Shown here: positions 46,001-55,432 of the stretch, piece after piece
Position numbering within the stretch: the stretch's first letter is position 1
Layout: the number at the start of each line of letters is the position of its first letter
NCBI RefSeq assembly: GCF_003545765.1
Contig: NZ_QXIO01000004.1
Span: 248,001-312,000, forward strand
Origin: Colwellia sp. RSH04
GTDB taxonomy: Bacteria > Pseudomonadota > Gammaproteobacteria > Enterobacterales > Alteromonadaceae
Direction: 5' to 3'
DNA: 64,000 bases
Position numbers and translations under genes: made by a program
The notes under the pieces: generated by a model
Told to the model about the DNA's origin: nothing
Databases searched by the model: none
Seen by the model: the letters and a program-made list of their open reading frames with translations, nothing else

Positions 46001-47047
46001 ATGTATGAAAGCTACTATGGATTTAGTGAACGACCGTTTCAACTAAGCCCAGATCCTCGTTTTTTCTTCGCCACAAGCCATCACCAACGAGCACTGTCAT
46101 ATTTACAGTATGGCTTAGACCAAGGTGAAGGGTTTATTGTTATAACTGGCCCTATAGGTACAGGTAAAACAACTATTGCACGTAACCTACTTGCCAATAT
46201 TGCTGATGAAAATATTGTTGCAGCTCAACTTGTTACAACTAAGCTTTCACCCGATGAGTTGCTTGAACTTGTTGCAGCAGAGTTTAAAATTACCACTGAC
46301 AGCAATAACAAAGCCGATATTTTACAAAATATTGAGCAGTTTTTAATACAGTTAAATAAGCAAGGAAAAAGGGCGCTTTTACTAGTCGACGAGGCGCAAA
46401 ATTTGCCTTCAGAAACCGTCGAAGAACTTCGTATGTTATCTAATTTCCAACTAGATAATAAACCGTTAATTCAGAGTTTCTTGCTCGGTCAGGAAGAGTT
46501 GAAAGACATTATCTCTGCACCCGATATGGAGCAATTTAGACAACGAATTATTGCATCAGCTCATTTAAAACCGCTAAACGTTGATGAAGTAAAAAGTTAC
46601 ATTAATCACCGCTTAAAGCAAGCAAACTGTAATAAAGAGGCATTATTTTCAGATGATGCATTTCAGCTTATTTTCGAAAAAACACTAGGTGTTCCCAGAA
46701 AAATTAATATTTTCGTTGACCGATTATTACTTTTCGGTTTTTTAGAAGAGCTCGACGTTATTACTAATGATGCCATTAATGAAGTGGCCACAGAAATGTC
46801 TGTTGAATTAACTGGTTCCTTAGATGGCAAAGAATTAACTAATGAACAAAAAGCGCAACCGTTAATCGTAAACTCAACTGAAAATGTTGAGAATATTAAA
46901 AATGTGTTAAGGGAAGTTGAAGAAATACTTGAAACGACCATTCAACAAAAAGTAAAAATGACTCGGTATATTGATAAATTATTGAAACAAAAAAATCGAC
47001 AATATGCTGAATTGCAAATTGAAGAAAGTGAAAAGAAAACGAAATAA
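46001..47047 (+). CDS. Secretion-type AAA ATPase, exosortase A locus
   Basis: The 348-residue protein is an ExeA/GspA-like AAA ATPase of the subfamily kept in PEP-CTERM loci. The N-terminus YESYYGFSERPFQLSPDPRF is distinctive. Walker A GPIGTGKTT (about residues 50-58) and Walker B ALLLVDEAQN (about 125-134) are intact. A coiled-coil-rich C-terminal tail of about 90 residues extends beyond the ATPase core. It likely assists assembly or energising of the export machinery; the exact role is unknown. It is the last gene of the plus-strand set, and a strong terminator follows. Confidence 0.9.
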   Translation: MYESYYGFSERPFQLSPDPRFFFATSHHQRALSYLQYGLDQGEGFIVITGPIGTGKTTIARNLLANIADENIVAAQLVTTKLSPDELLELVAAEFKITTDSNNKADILQNIEQFLIQLNKQGKRALLLVDEAQNLPSETVEELRMLSNFQLDNKPLIQSFLLGQEELKDIISAPDMEQFRQRIIASAHLKPLNVDEVKSYINHRLKQANCNKEALFSDDAFQLIFEKTLGVPRKINIFVDRLLLFGFLEELDVITNDAINEVATEMSVELTGSLDGKELTNEQKAQPLIVNSTENVENIKNVLREVEEILETTIQQKVKMTRYIDKLLKQKNRQYAELQIEESEKKTK

Positions 47048-47050
47048 ATA

Positions 47051-47079
47051 AAAAAACCTGAATTATCAGGTTTTTTTTT
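47051..47079. terminator. Bidirectional terminator between ATPase gene and prsR
   Basis: Stem CCTGA/TCAGG with loop ATTA (47057-47070) is flanked by an A run on the left (47051-47056) and a run of nine T (47071-47079), so it can end transcripts from both sides. It lies between the convergent ATPase and prsR genes. Confidence 0.88.
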
Positions 47080-47107
47080 AACTAACGTTTATTATCTATT
47101 GGAGTAA

Positions 47108-48472
47108 TTAGGGCGTGTTGACCGCAATTTCATATTTTTCAATTAATGAATAAAGGGTAGGGCGAGTAATACCAAGTAGTTCAGCTGTTTTAGACATATT
47201 ACCTTCTGCAAGAGCGTGAGCCTTTTGTATTGCTACCGTTTCAGCTTGCTCTCTCACAGTGCGTAAATTTAATGATAACTCATATTGAGCATCTTCTTGT
47301 TCAAAAAAACCTAAATCAAAAGCAGTTACTTGTGAGCCAGTGCTCATAATTACTGAAGATTTGACTTTATTTTGTAATTCTCGAATATTACCTGGCCAGC
47401 GATGATTTTTTATCGCCTGCATTGCATCATTAGCAAAAGATTTAATATTACGCTTATATTCTGTCGCGTATTGCTTCAAAAAGAAGTTTGCCAATATGAG
47501 TACGTCTTCTTCTCTTTCTCTTAATGGTGGGATATTTAGAGTAATTTCAGTAATACGATAAAATAAATCTTCTCTAAACTCTTTATTCGCTACCATATCT
47601 TCTAAATTTTGATTGGTTGCACAGATAACTCGCACATCAACCGGTATTTCTTTACGGCCACCTAATCGTTCAATGACTTTTTCTTGAAGAAAACGTAATA
47701 ATTTCGCTTGAAGGTTATAGGGCATATCACCAATTTCATCTAAAAATAGTGTTCCGCCTTGTGCACATTCTATTTTACCTAATGTCGTTCGGTGTGCGCC
47801 AGTAAATGCCCCTTTTTCAAAACCAAATAATTCACTTTCAAGTAAGTTTTCTGGAATTGAAGCACAGTTAATGGCAATAAATGGCTTTTTACTTCGATTA
47901 CTTACTTGGTGAATTGCTTTAGCAGTCACTTCTTTACCTGTACCACTTTCTCCCAGTAGCATTGCGGTAATCTCTGTAGGTGCAATACGCTGTACCATCA
48001 GCCTTAAACGGTCTATACCTTCGCTACTGCCAATAATGCCGGTATCAGAGCCCATTACCGCTTTTAATGATCGGTTATCATTTTCAATAGTCGCTAAACT
48101 AAAAGCTCTTGAAACAATAACGTTAATAACATCAGAATCAACCGGTTTTTGATAGAAATCATAGGCACCCATTTCTATCGCCTTAAGAGCATTACTTCGA
48201 TCATCATTACCGGTAATAACTATTACTTTAGTGTGTGGTGCTATCGCTAATATTTCTTTAAGTGCCAATAAGCCTTCACTCGCATTGGCAGCATCTGGTG
48301 GTAGTCCTAAATCTAGCGTAACAACTTTAGGTTCATGACGTCTAACAGCTGCGATAGCACTTTCTCGTGTATCGGCAAAAACGGTATCGTAGTCTGCTAG
48401 GCTCCATTTAAGTTGTTTCTGAACACCTAAATCATCGTCAACAATAAGTAACTTTTCCATTGTTCTTTGCAT
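47108..48472 (-). CDS. prsR: PEP-CTERM-box response regulator PrsR (sigma-54 activator)
   Basis: The 454-residue response regulator has a receiver domain (about residues 5-120) with the phospho-acceptor Asp54 in VTLDLGLPP, then a sigma-54 AAA+ domain: Walker [11 protein letters not shown] (about 172-181), GAFTGA (221-226) for contact with sigma-54, and [12 protein letters not shown] Fis-type helix-turn-helix ([20 protein letters not shown]) ends the protein. Regulators of this subfamily are paired with PrsK and act on exopolysaccharide and PEP-CTERM genes. Start could be M1 or the Met at residue 5, and neither has an ideal ribosome site. It starts 10 bases after the prsK stop. Confidence 0.93.
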   Translation of the reverse strand: MQRTMEKLLIVDDDLGVQKQLKWSLADYDTVFADTRESAIAAVRRHEPKVVTLDLGLPPDAANASEGLLALKEILAIAPHTKVIVITGNDDRSNALKAIEMGAYDFYQKPVDSDVINVIVSRAFSLATIENDNRSLKAVMGSDTGIIGSSEGIDRLRLMVQRIAPTEITAMLLGESGTGKEVTAKAIHQVSNRSKKPFIAINCASIPENLLESELFGFEKGAFTGAHRTTLGKIECAQGGTLFLDEIGDMPYNLQAKLLRFLQEKVIERLGGRKEIPVDVRVICATNQNLEDMVANKEFREDLFYRITEITLNIPPLREREEDVLILANFFLKQYATEYKRNIKSFANDAMQAIKNHRWPGNIRELQNKVKSSVIMSTGSQVTAFDLGFFEQEDAQYELSLNLRTVREQAETVAIQKAHALAEGNMSKTAELLGITRPTLYSLIEKYEIAVNTP

Positions 48473-48482
48473 TTCCTTTAAT

Positions 48483-50531
48483 TTAAATCTTAACTAGAGA
48501 GTGTTCGTTTCGACAGGGGATAGTTATCTCAAAAAGACTTCCCTCATTCTCAAAACTATTTACTTTTATCGTACCACCAACACTTTCAATAAACTGCTTT
48601 GCTTCATAAACACCAATACCCATACCAGCATTACCTTTTGTGGTGTCAAAAGGCTTAAATAAGCGCTGTTTAATGAATTCTTCTGTCATACCACTGCCAT
48701 TGTCTTGAATAACAATAACAAGGCTGTTATTTACTTCTGTGCTGCTAATTTTAACCCAACCTTGATCATTTGTCGCTTCTTGCGCATTTTGCAGTAAATG
48801 ATTGAGAACAGAAGCAAAAGTTTCTCTCTCTATCATTAAGCTTACTTCACTCTCGATTATAACTTGTATTGTGGGTAATTGAATATTGCGTTGAGCAACT
48901 ACCTGCTTTATCACTTCACTTACATTAATAGATTCTTCTTTAGATTCTAGCACTTGTTTATTGCGTAATTGATCGAGCACTTTATCAAGACGAGATGTTG
49001 CTGACTCGATGGTTTCAAATACATCATCGATAAATGCAGGGTTATCTCTATGTCGCTTAGCGTTACTGCTTATTAACCCTAACTGTGCTTGAACATTCTT
49101 TAAATCGTGAATTAAAAAAGCAGACATACGGTGAAACGCTTCAAACTGCTTTGATTCTGCTAAACTTTCATTTGCTTCATTTAAAGATACATAGTTGCTA
49201 AGCTGTTTCGAAAGAGCAAACAATAAATCTCTATCTTCCCAATTCAATAAACCTTGTTCCGCTGGCAGTGCTAACAAGAAAAAGCCGTACAATGTTTTTC
49301 CTGTAAAAATAGGCACAATAATATCGATATGTTGTGTGCGGCAAAATTCCACATCTAACGTCAATTCGGGATAACTCTGTTCAATACTAGCAAACTCTCT
49401 TACATCAATTATCCAGCCTTGTTGCTGACAAAAGATATCGACACCTGTTAACTCTGTCAGGTGGCCTTTATCAATAGGTAAATTTTGTTGATACATGCAT
49501 TGGTAATTGCCTTCAGATTGCTTTTTAATTAGTGCTGCTTTTTTAATATTTAATGAAGAACAAATAATATGTGTTGCCGTATGATAATGATCATCGGGCG
49601 TGCCAATTTCTAGTTTTTCTATCGACTTTAACCATTCAATTCGGTAATCATATTTATTAGCAAAAAAATGTTTGGTAATAAAAACTTTAACTTCTCGGCG
49701 TAACTTCTCCGTCATTAATAGGGCAGCTAAAACAGTACCTCCTAAAATAACAAACGCAATACTGATGACATCGCCCCAGGCACCACCAAAATAGTTTATG
49801 AGATATCCTGCAACAGCAAGCAGTAATAAATACAAACCAGAAATAAGTAGCATTGAGCTATAAAAAACCACCTCTCTAGAGACAAAAACATTAACCGACC
49901 AATCTTTAATGCGACGTGTACTAATTAAAATCAACGGCATTGCTATGGTGGCAATATACCCTCGAGCATACCAATATGAGAAGTCTAATTGATTAACCAT
50001 CGCGGCTTGCGCAAATAAAACAAAATCAAAAACAGTAATAATGCCAAGACCTATAATCAATGACCACAACGCCCATTTAGCCTTTACATCTGCATTTCGA
50101 TACAGTTGCTCCAACAGCACTAAAAGCCATAAATTAAGTAGTAAGAATAATGAGAATAAATATTTTCCACCGTTGCTGGCAATAAAAGTCATTAACCAGC
50201 ATGCAATAGAGAGCGATATCGAAACAATTAAGTATTTTTGAATATGATGATCGGCAAATAGTTTTCTAACGGTCGAAATATTATTTTGTGTACAGATAAT
50301 TAAAACAGACCACGTCATCACTTTAAATGTTTCTAAGCTAAGAACAACCATTAGTGAAAAACCTTGCTTTGACTGAAGAGCAGCAGTGAGTGACGAGGCA
50401 AATAACAGAGTGCTTGATATAAAAAGTAACTTTCCCGTTAATGTGTGATTACGGGCGGCGAGTATTAATAAAATAAAAATAAAGTAGGCAAAGGCTGATA
50501 TTAAAAAACCTGTCGAACCAATGACTTCCAT
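48483..50531 (-). CDS. prsK: PEP-CTERM system sensor histidine kinase PrsK
   Basis: The 682-residue protein has about ten N-terminal membrane helices (residues 1-275), a GAF-like sensory region (about 290-440), and a C-terminal histidine kinase. Phospho-acceptor His near residue 473 is in FLIHDLKNVQAQLGLI. ATP-binding motifs are LLQNAQEAT (N box), QDNGSGMTEEF and GNAGMGIGVYEAKQF. No extra domains are seen. It should sense an envelope or redox cue and phosphorylate PrsR, but the signal is unknown. It precedes prsR on the same strand by 10 bases. The 130-bp gap before the RND genes shows no clear promoter. Confidence 0.93.
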   Translation of the reverse strand: MEVIGSTGFLISAFAYFIFILLILAARNHTLTGKLLFISSTLLFASSLTAALQSKQGFSLMVVLSLETFKVMTWSVLIICTQNNISTVRKLFADHHIQKYLIVSISLSIACWLMTFIASNGGKYLFSLFLLLNLWLLVLLEQLYRNADVKAKWALWSLIIGLGIITVFDFVLFAQAAMVNQLDFSYWYARGYIATIAMPLILISTRRIKDWSVNVFVSREVVFYSSMLLISGLYLLLLAVAGYLINYFGGAWGDVISIAFVILGGTVLAALLMTEKLRREVKVFITKHFFANKYDYRIEWLKSIEKLEIGTPDDHYHTATHIICSSLNIKKAALIKKQSEGNYQCMYQQNLPIDKGHLTELTGVDIFCQQQGWIIDVREFASIEQSYPELTLDVEFCRTQHIDIIVPIFTGKTLYGFFLLALPAEQGLLNWEDRDLLFALSKQLSNYVSLNEANESLAESKQFEAFHRMSAFLIHDLKNVQAQLGLISSNAKRHRDNPAFIDDVFETIESATSRLDKVLDQLRNKQVLESKEESINVSEVIKQVVAQRNIQLPTIQVIIESEVSLMIERETFASVLNHLLQNAQEATNDQGWVKISSTEVNNSLVIVIQDNGSGMTEEFIKQRLFKPFDTTKGNAGMGIGVYEAKQFIESVGGTIKVNSFENEGSLFEITIPCRNEHSLVKI

Positions 50532-50660
50532 TGTTATTTATCCTAGGGCGAGTTGAACTTTATTGAAGGTAATTTGTACTCTAAAGTTCTAATACTATAT
50601 TTCAGACATTATACTTAAGCCATAATGTTTTACGAGTAACATTAACAAATATTCGACAAG

Positions 50661-53600
50661 TTATGTTGATTTTTTAGTAAATAACTCCGTTAGTATTGGT
50701 ACTAACAAAAAACTAGATAAGGCAGAAACACATAAGCCAGAAATTAGCACAACACCTAATGGTTGCCATAACGCACCGCCAAATAATGTCAGGGGAATTA
50801 ACCCGCCAATGGTGGTCAATGTTGTGAGTAGAATAGGCGTAAAGCGATGACTACTTGCTTGTAAAATTGCTGACGATTTATCGAGACCTTGCTGCATGTT
50901 TGCATTAGCCGAATCAATCAAAATAATGGCATTGTTTACCACAATACCAAATAAACTAATTAAACCCACAAATGCCATCATCGAAAAAGATAAACCCGTT
51001 AAATAAAGCCCGATAACAGAACCCGCCATAGCAAAAGGGATAGAGCTAAAAATAATCATCGGTTGTAATATTGAACTAAACTGCAGCACTAACACCGCAA
51101 ATATACCAATAGCGGTTATTAACATAATCTTGGTTAACCCTGCAAAAGAGTCTTGTCTTGATTCTTCTTCCCCACCTAAAGAAAAATACATACCTTCAGG
51201 TAAACCATATTCTTTCAAATAAGACACTAAATGTTGAGTGACTTCGCTAATAGCATAACCTTGTTCAACATCTGCAGAGACTTTAGCCATACGAAGTTTT
51301 TGATAATGGAAAAAGTCAGTATCACCTTTTTTTAAGGTTATATTCGCCACGTGTGTTAGTGGAATTGAATCCCCTAATTTATTGAGTATTTCAATCGCAG
51401 ATAACCCTTCAACACTCGGATTTTTTTTTCGCACCACAATAGAATAATCTTCACCATTATCATCATTATAAATACCTACATGTGTACCTGAGAGCAGCGT
51501 TTTAATGGTGTTGTCTAGCAAGTGAATATCTAAATGGCTACGAGCCGCTTTTTCATAATCGATGTCTAATGTTAACTCTGTGTTGGCTAATCCTATAGGG
51601 TTATCAATATTAACCACCCCTTGAGTTGCTTTCATTTTAGCGGCTAAATCATTCGCGACACGTTCAAGATCATCGAGAGATTCGCTCATTAACCGAATCG
51701 CAATAGGTTGGTCAGTCACCGGACCTTGAGTAAACTCTTTAACAGTGATCTTTGCTTGAGGCCAAAGAGAAAAATCTTTACGAAGGGATTTAACCAACTG
51801 GCTTACTTGATTAGCTTTGTATTCTTTGAGTATAACTAACGCTTGCCCTAAATGTGCCATACCGCGTTTAGGTATTTCATTATAATAAATTCGAGGGTTA
51901 GAGTTTCCAACATTCAATGCAACTTCTGCAACCAGTTCATAAGTTTTTAAATGTCGACTTACTTGCTGCATAACTTTATCAGTAAAAACTAAAGAAGAAT
52001 TAGCTGGCGTAGCGACATCTACTAAAATCATAGGCTTTTCTGCTTTGGGAAATAAACTAACGCCTACTTGTTGAAATAGCGACAGCATGGCAACTAAAGC
52101 CATTATTGATATAACAATGAACATGAAACGAAAGCGCATCAATTTAGATAACACTCTGACATAAACGTTTTCAGCAAAAAAGTTCACAAAATGTTGTAAG
52201 GGTTTAAATGTAAATCCTTTATCAGAAGAGGGCACATCGCTAGAAAATAGTTTACTTGCCAGTAATGGCGTTACCGTAAGAGCAATAAGTAAAGAAGCTA
52301 ACAAGACCAACACAACTGTGACAGGCATAGAGCGGATAAAGTCACCAGTACTACTAGAAAGCATTAGCATAGGCAAAAATGCCAACATAGTCGTTACAGT
52401 GCCACTAGAAACAGCCCAAGCGACTTTACTGGTTCCTTGAATAGAAGCTTGTTTACTATCTGTTGTTTTTACCTTTTCTCGATGAATACTCTCTGTAACT
52501 ACAATAGCGTTATCTACTAACAAGCCTAAGGCGATAATTAATCCCACAATAGACATTTGTTGTAGACCATAACCCGCAAAGTCCAACCAACCTATTGCTA
52601 CCAGAAACGACAAAGGAATCGCAATAATAACGACTAATGATTCTTTTAAACCAAGAAACAGTAATGCCATTATCCCGACAATGACTAAACCTTGTATCAA
52701 GTTATCAAAAAAACCATCCACTCTAACGGTGACACTATCACTTTGCTGAAATAACTTAGCTACCTTAATATCAGTGGTTAAGTTACTTTTAAAGTGTTCT
52801 ATTTCCTGATTGATATTTGTCGTTAAATTAAAAATATTTGTTCGTTCGCGTTGCTCAACCGTAATAAAAATAACCGGTTTTTCATCATAATAAGCTAGAT
52901 AACTTGGCAGTGAACTAGCAAAACTAACGTTAGCAACATCTTGTATACGAATAGTCCCCGTACTTTCGCCTTTATTTTGACTCGTTTTGATAACTGTATT
53001 GTTAATGTCTTCAAGTTGAGTAAAGTTGCCGCTCGCTTTTACATTGAATCGTCGACTACTTGCATCTACATAGCCAGGAGTAATATTTAATGCCCGCCCT
53101 GATAAGGTTTGATTAATATCGGTAACCGCTATTCCGTATTGCTTTAATAAATTTATATCAACATCAATCGCGACAATCTGTCTAGGGTAGCCCCATATTT
53201 CTGCTTTTCTAACACCCGATATTGTTTCAAGTCGCTTAGCCAAAAGTTCAGCATTAAGTTCCATTGTTTTATAGTCTGTTGGCTCAGTCCATAAAGCTAA
53301 CTGCATAATAGCAACACTCGTAGGAGTCGCTTTTAATACTAATAAACTTTCTATACCACTAGGTAATGAGGGCTTAATGGTAGAAACAGCCTGCTTTACT
53401 TTGTTAAATGCCGCTTCAGCATCAGTACCGTAAAGAAACTCTATTGTGATCCTGACAGAGCCATTATGAATAACTGACTCAATCTTCTTAATACTTTCAA
53501 TTTCACCAATTTCACGCTCCAGCGGATCAACCACCAGTGTTTCAACATCGTTTGGTGATGCACCAGGATAAACGATTTCAATAATAGTAATTGGCAAGTC

Positions 53601-53720
53601 AAATTGAGGATCTTCAGAACGAGGCATATTCACGTAAGATACAATGCCAATTAATAACAACAATAACGTTATTGTTAAGGTAAATTGCTTATTTGCTAGA
53701 GCGACTTGAGACAACTTCAT
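50661..53720 (-). CDS. RND-family efflux permease
   Basis: From ATG 53720 there are about 1019 residues (the frame reaches 53738, which would overlap the adaptor gene). The protein is a typical RND pump: 12 membrane helices in two blocks, with two large periplasmic loops. Evidence includes LSQVALANKQFTLTITLLLL, NMPRSEDPQFDLPITIIEIV, GASPNDVETLVVDPLE, the helix 4 region IIALGLLVDNAIVVTESI with its proton-relay Asp residues, and the C-terminal GLISLFGIVVNNAIILIDSA. It exports substrates by proton antiport. Only the adaptor is co-encoded; the outer-membrane channel must come from elsewhere. Substrate unknown. Confidence 0.92.
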   Translation of the reverse strand: MKLSQVALANKQFTLTITLLLLLIGIVSYVNMPRSEDPQFDLPITIIEIVYPGASPNDVETLVVDPLEREIGEIESIKKIESVIHNGSVRITIEFLYGTDAEAAFNKVKQAVSTIKPSLPSGIESLLVLKATPTSVAIMQLALWTEPTDYKTMELNAELLAKRLETISGVRKAEIWGYPRQIVAIDVDINLLKQYGIAVTDINQTLSGRALNITPGYVDASSRRFNVKASGNFTQLEDINNTVIKTSQNKGESTGTIRIQDVANVSFASSLPSYLAYYDEKPVIFITVEQRERTNIFNLTTNINQEIEHFKSNLTTDIKVAKLFQQSDSVTVRVDGFFDNLIQGLVIVGIMALLFLGLKESLVVIIAIPLSFLVAIGWLDFAGYGLQQMSIVGLIIALGLLVDNAIVVTESIHREKVKTTDSKQASIQGTSKVAWAVSSGTVTTMLAFLPMLMLSSSTGDFIRSMPVTVVLVLLASLLIALTVTPLLASKLFSSDVPSSDKGFTFKPLQHFVNFFAENVYVRVLSKLMRFRFMFIVISIMALVAMLSLFQQVGVSLFPKAEKPMILVDVATPANSSLVFTDKVMQQVSRHLKTYELVAEVALNVGNSNPRIYYNEIPKRGMAHLGQALVILKEYKANQVSQLVKSLRKDFSLWPQAKITVKEFTQGPVTDQPIAIRLMSESLDDLERVANDLAAKMKATQGVVNIDNPIGLANTELTLDIDYEKAARSHLDIHLLDNTIKTLLSGTHVGIYNDDNGEDYSIVVRKKNPSVEGLSAIEILNKLGDSIPLTHVANITLKKGDTDFFHYQKLRMAKVSADVEQGYAISEVTQHLVSYLKEYGLPEGMYFSLGGEEESRQDSFAGLTKIMLITAIGIFAVLVLQFSSILQPMIIFSSIPFAMAGSVIGLYLTGLSFSMMAFVGLISLFGIVVNNAIILIDSANANMQQGLDKSSAILQASSHRFTPILLTTLTTIGGLIPLTLFGGALWQPLGVVLISGLCVSALSSFLLVPILTELFTKKST

Positions 53721-53721
53721 G

Positions 53722-54762
53722 CTAATTGCTCTCTGCAAATGCTATTGGTTTAATGGTTAAACCTTGCCATCCTTGTGTAATTACATTTATTGCGGGGTCA
53801 TTGGCGCTAGCCGCTAGAAAAATAAAGTCATTCGTTAGTTTTTCTATATAAAAAGATTTATGGTATATTTCTTCTGCTTTTTTTAATGCTATTAACGCTT
53901 TACCTTGTTTATTTACTTTATTTAATGCTGATACAGGAAGCATATAAACTAACTGTTCACTAGTACTGGTAATTAACACTTCGACTAAATTACCAACAGC
54001 CATTTCTTTCATGTTATTTATATCTGGTATTAAGACTTCAACAATAAACAAGTGACTTTGTGGATCAGCCATTGCTGGCATTTTGCTAATAACCCCTGTT
54101 ATAAAGCCTTGAGCGCCCAAGTTAACCATTGCCCTTTGGTTTAACTTCACCGTAGCTATTTCTTTTGATGTTAACGCAAGCTTAACTATGAGATTATTTG
54201 AGCTAGCAGCCACAGTTAACGCTGTTTTTTGTGGTGATTGTAACTCACCTAGCTCACTGCTTCTGGTTAAAACAACACCATCAAATGGCGCAATTAATTG
54301 CGCTTTCTCTAAATGATAATAAGCAACTTTGTAGTCAGCTCTTAATGTTTCGACTTGAGTTTTAGCTATATCTAACTCTTTTTCTGAGCTCAATTTTTTT
54401 GATAACAGTGACTCTACCCTTTGAACTTCACGCTTAGCTTGCAGTAACCTTGCATAGGTTGCATTCTTTTGTTGATTCAACTCAGTGACATCTAAAGTTG
54501 CTAATACATCACCTTGTTTAAAATATTCACCCTCATCTATATTAATCGTACTTAAATAACCGCTACTTTTGAAAGAGAGTTTTAGCATACGCTTATATGC
54601 TACTTTACCCGTTTTTTGTAAGGTATTTTCCAGGAAGGTAGCTTCAATAACCGCAACCTGATAATCAGGCTCAGCGCCATTGACACTTAAAGGATTTATG
54701 AAGAGAGCAATACTAAAAAAATAGAAAAAAAGTCCCTTAATTCGACAGTAATCGTCTTTCAT
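53722..54762 (-). CDS. RND efflux membrane-fusion (adaptor) protein
   Basis: The 346-residue protein has a hydrophobic N-terminus (FFYFFSIALFINPLSVNG) that looks like a signal peptide or anchor, then the HlyD/AcrA core: VAVIEATFLENTL, GYLSTINIDEGEYFKQGDVL (first lipoyl half), a coiled-coil hairpin with VQRVESLLSKKLSSEKEL, and FDGVVLTRSSELGELQSPQK (second lipoyl half). It bridges the pump and an outer-membrane channel. Its stop is one base from the permease start. The upstream gap contains no clear promoter. Confidence 0.9.
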   Translation of the reverse strand: MKDDYCRIKGLFFYFFSIALFINPLSVNGAEPDYQVAVIEATFLENTLQKTGKVAYKRMLKLSFKSSGYLSTINIDEGEYFKQGDVLATLDVTELNQQKNATYARLLQAKREVQRVESLLSKKLSSEKELDIAKTQVETLRADYKVAYYHLEKAQLIAPFDGVVLTRSSELGELQSPQKTALTVAASSNNLIVKLALTSKEIATVKLNQRAMVNLGAQGFITGVISKMPAMADPQSHLFIVEVLIPDINNMKEMAVGNLVEVLITSTSEQLVYMLPVSALNKVNKQGKALIALKKAEEIYHKSFYIEKLTNDFIFLAASANDPAINVITQGWQGLTIKPIAFAESN

Positions 54763-54970
54763 TTTTTAATAGCTTGATGGTTTTATTAACAATGTATTAA
54801 TAACTTTAGGCATTTTTTTCTATAAAGTACATTTTTCATTCGCATAATAAGCGTTAAGTAATTATTTATTGAGAAAGTAACAGATGCCCTAGACAATATA
54901 AGTGATTAGCTATAGTATTTGCGCGATTTTGTTAACTTAAAACATCGATAAATTACATCAACAAAATATC

Positions 54971-55059
54971 AAATATCCACCCTTAGCTCAGCTGGATAGA
55001 GCGCGCCCCTCCGGAAGGGGAGATACCTTAGAAAGGGTATTGGGAAATAATGGATATTT
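54971..55059 (+). pseudogene. Decayed tRNA-Arg(CCG)-like element with flanking inverted repeat
   Basis: Bases 54977-55013 closely match the 5' half of the intact tRNA-Arg at 55133: acceptor CCACCC, the D arm and the anticodon loop CTCCGGA are retained. The 3' half diverges: its anticodon stem has mismatches, the T-loop is TTAGAAA instead of TTCGACT, and no CCA end follows. AAATATCCA (54971-54979) and TGGATATTT (55051-55059) form a 9-bp inverted repeat around it, so an RNA could still fold as a closed cloverleaf-like shape. I regard it as a degenerate or hybrid tRNA gene, perhaps a scar of an earlier integration. Confidence 0.55.
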
Positions 55060-55064
55060 AACAG

Positions 55065-55090
55065 ACTTACTTTAGTTAATTAAAGCAAGT
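55065..55090. terminator. Hairpin after the tRNA-like element
   Basis: ACTTACTTTA (55065-55074) and TAAAGCAAGT (55081-55090) pair at 9 of 10 positions around GTTAAT. The T tail is weak. Its position just after the tRNA-like remnant suggests it ended a transcript there. Confidence 0.45.
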
Positions 55091-55132
55091 TTAGTTGGTA
55101 GTTGCTTACACCATAAGCATCGTAAATATTGA

Positions 55133-55209
55133 CCACCCGTAGCTCAGCTGGATAGAGCGTACGCCTCCGGAGCGTAAGGCCACAGGTTCGACTCCTGTCG
55201 GGTGGGCCA
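55133..55209 (+). tRNA. tRNA-Arg (anticodon CCG)
   Basis: A complete 77-base cloverleaf. The acceptor stem CCACCCG pairs with CGGGTGG, followed by G and an encoded CCA. D stem GCTC/GAGC, anticodon stem TACGC/GCGTA with loop CTCCGGA (anticodon CCG), T stem ACAGG/CCTGT with loop TTCGACT. It decodes CGG arginine codons. The 3' end lies 223 bases before an integrase start, the classical arrangement of an integrase-type island inserted at a tRNA 3' end. Confidence 0.95.
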
Positions 55210-55227
55210 TCACCTTCTTTTAGTCCT

Positions 55228-55245
55228 CGGGACAATTTCGGGACA
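55228..55245 (+). repeat. Paired CGGGACA heptamers near the attachment side
   Basis: CGGGACA occurs at 55228-55234 and again at 55239-55245 (11 bases between starts, about one helical turn). They sit between the tRNA and the integrase gene, where arm-type recombinase or excisionase sites are often found. No binding evidence exists. Confidence 0.35.
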
Positions 55246-55432
55246 CTCAGAATTTTTTGAGCGTCTCATTTGTTAAAACGAGGAAGCACAATGATTTATT
55301 TCATATCAAACTGGTACGTACCCGTTCATTTCGATCTTTGGGGGAACTTTGACAAGTTTTTCACCCAAGTTTTGAATCCATATATTTGCAATGATGTTTT
55401 GAGTCAGTTTTACATGCGAAAAGGAGAATGAC

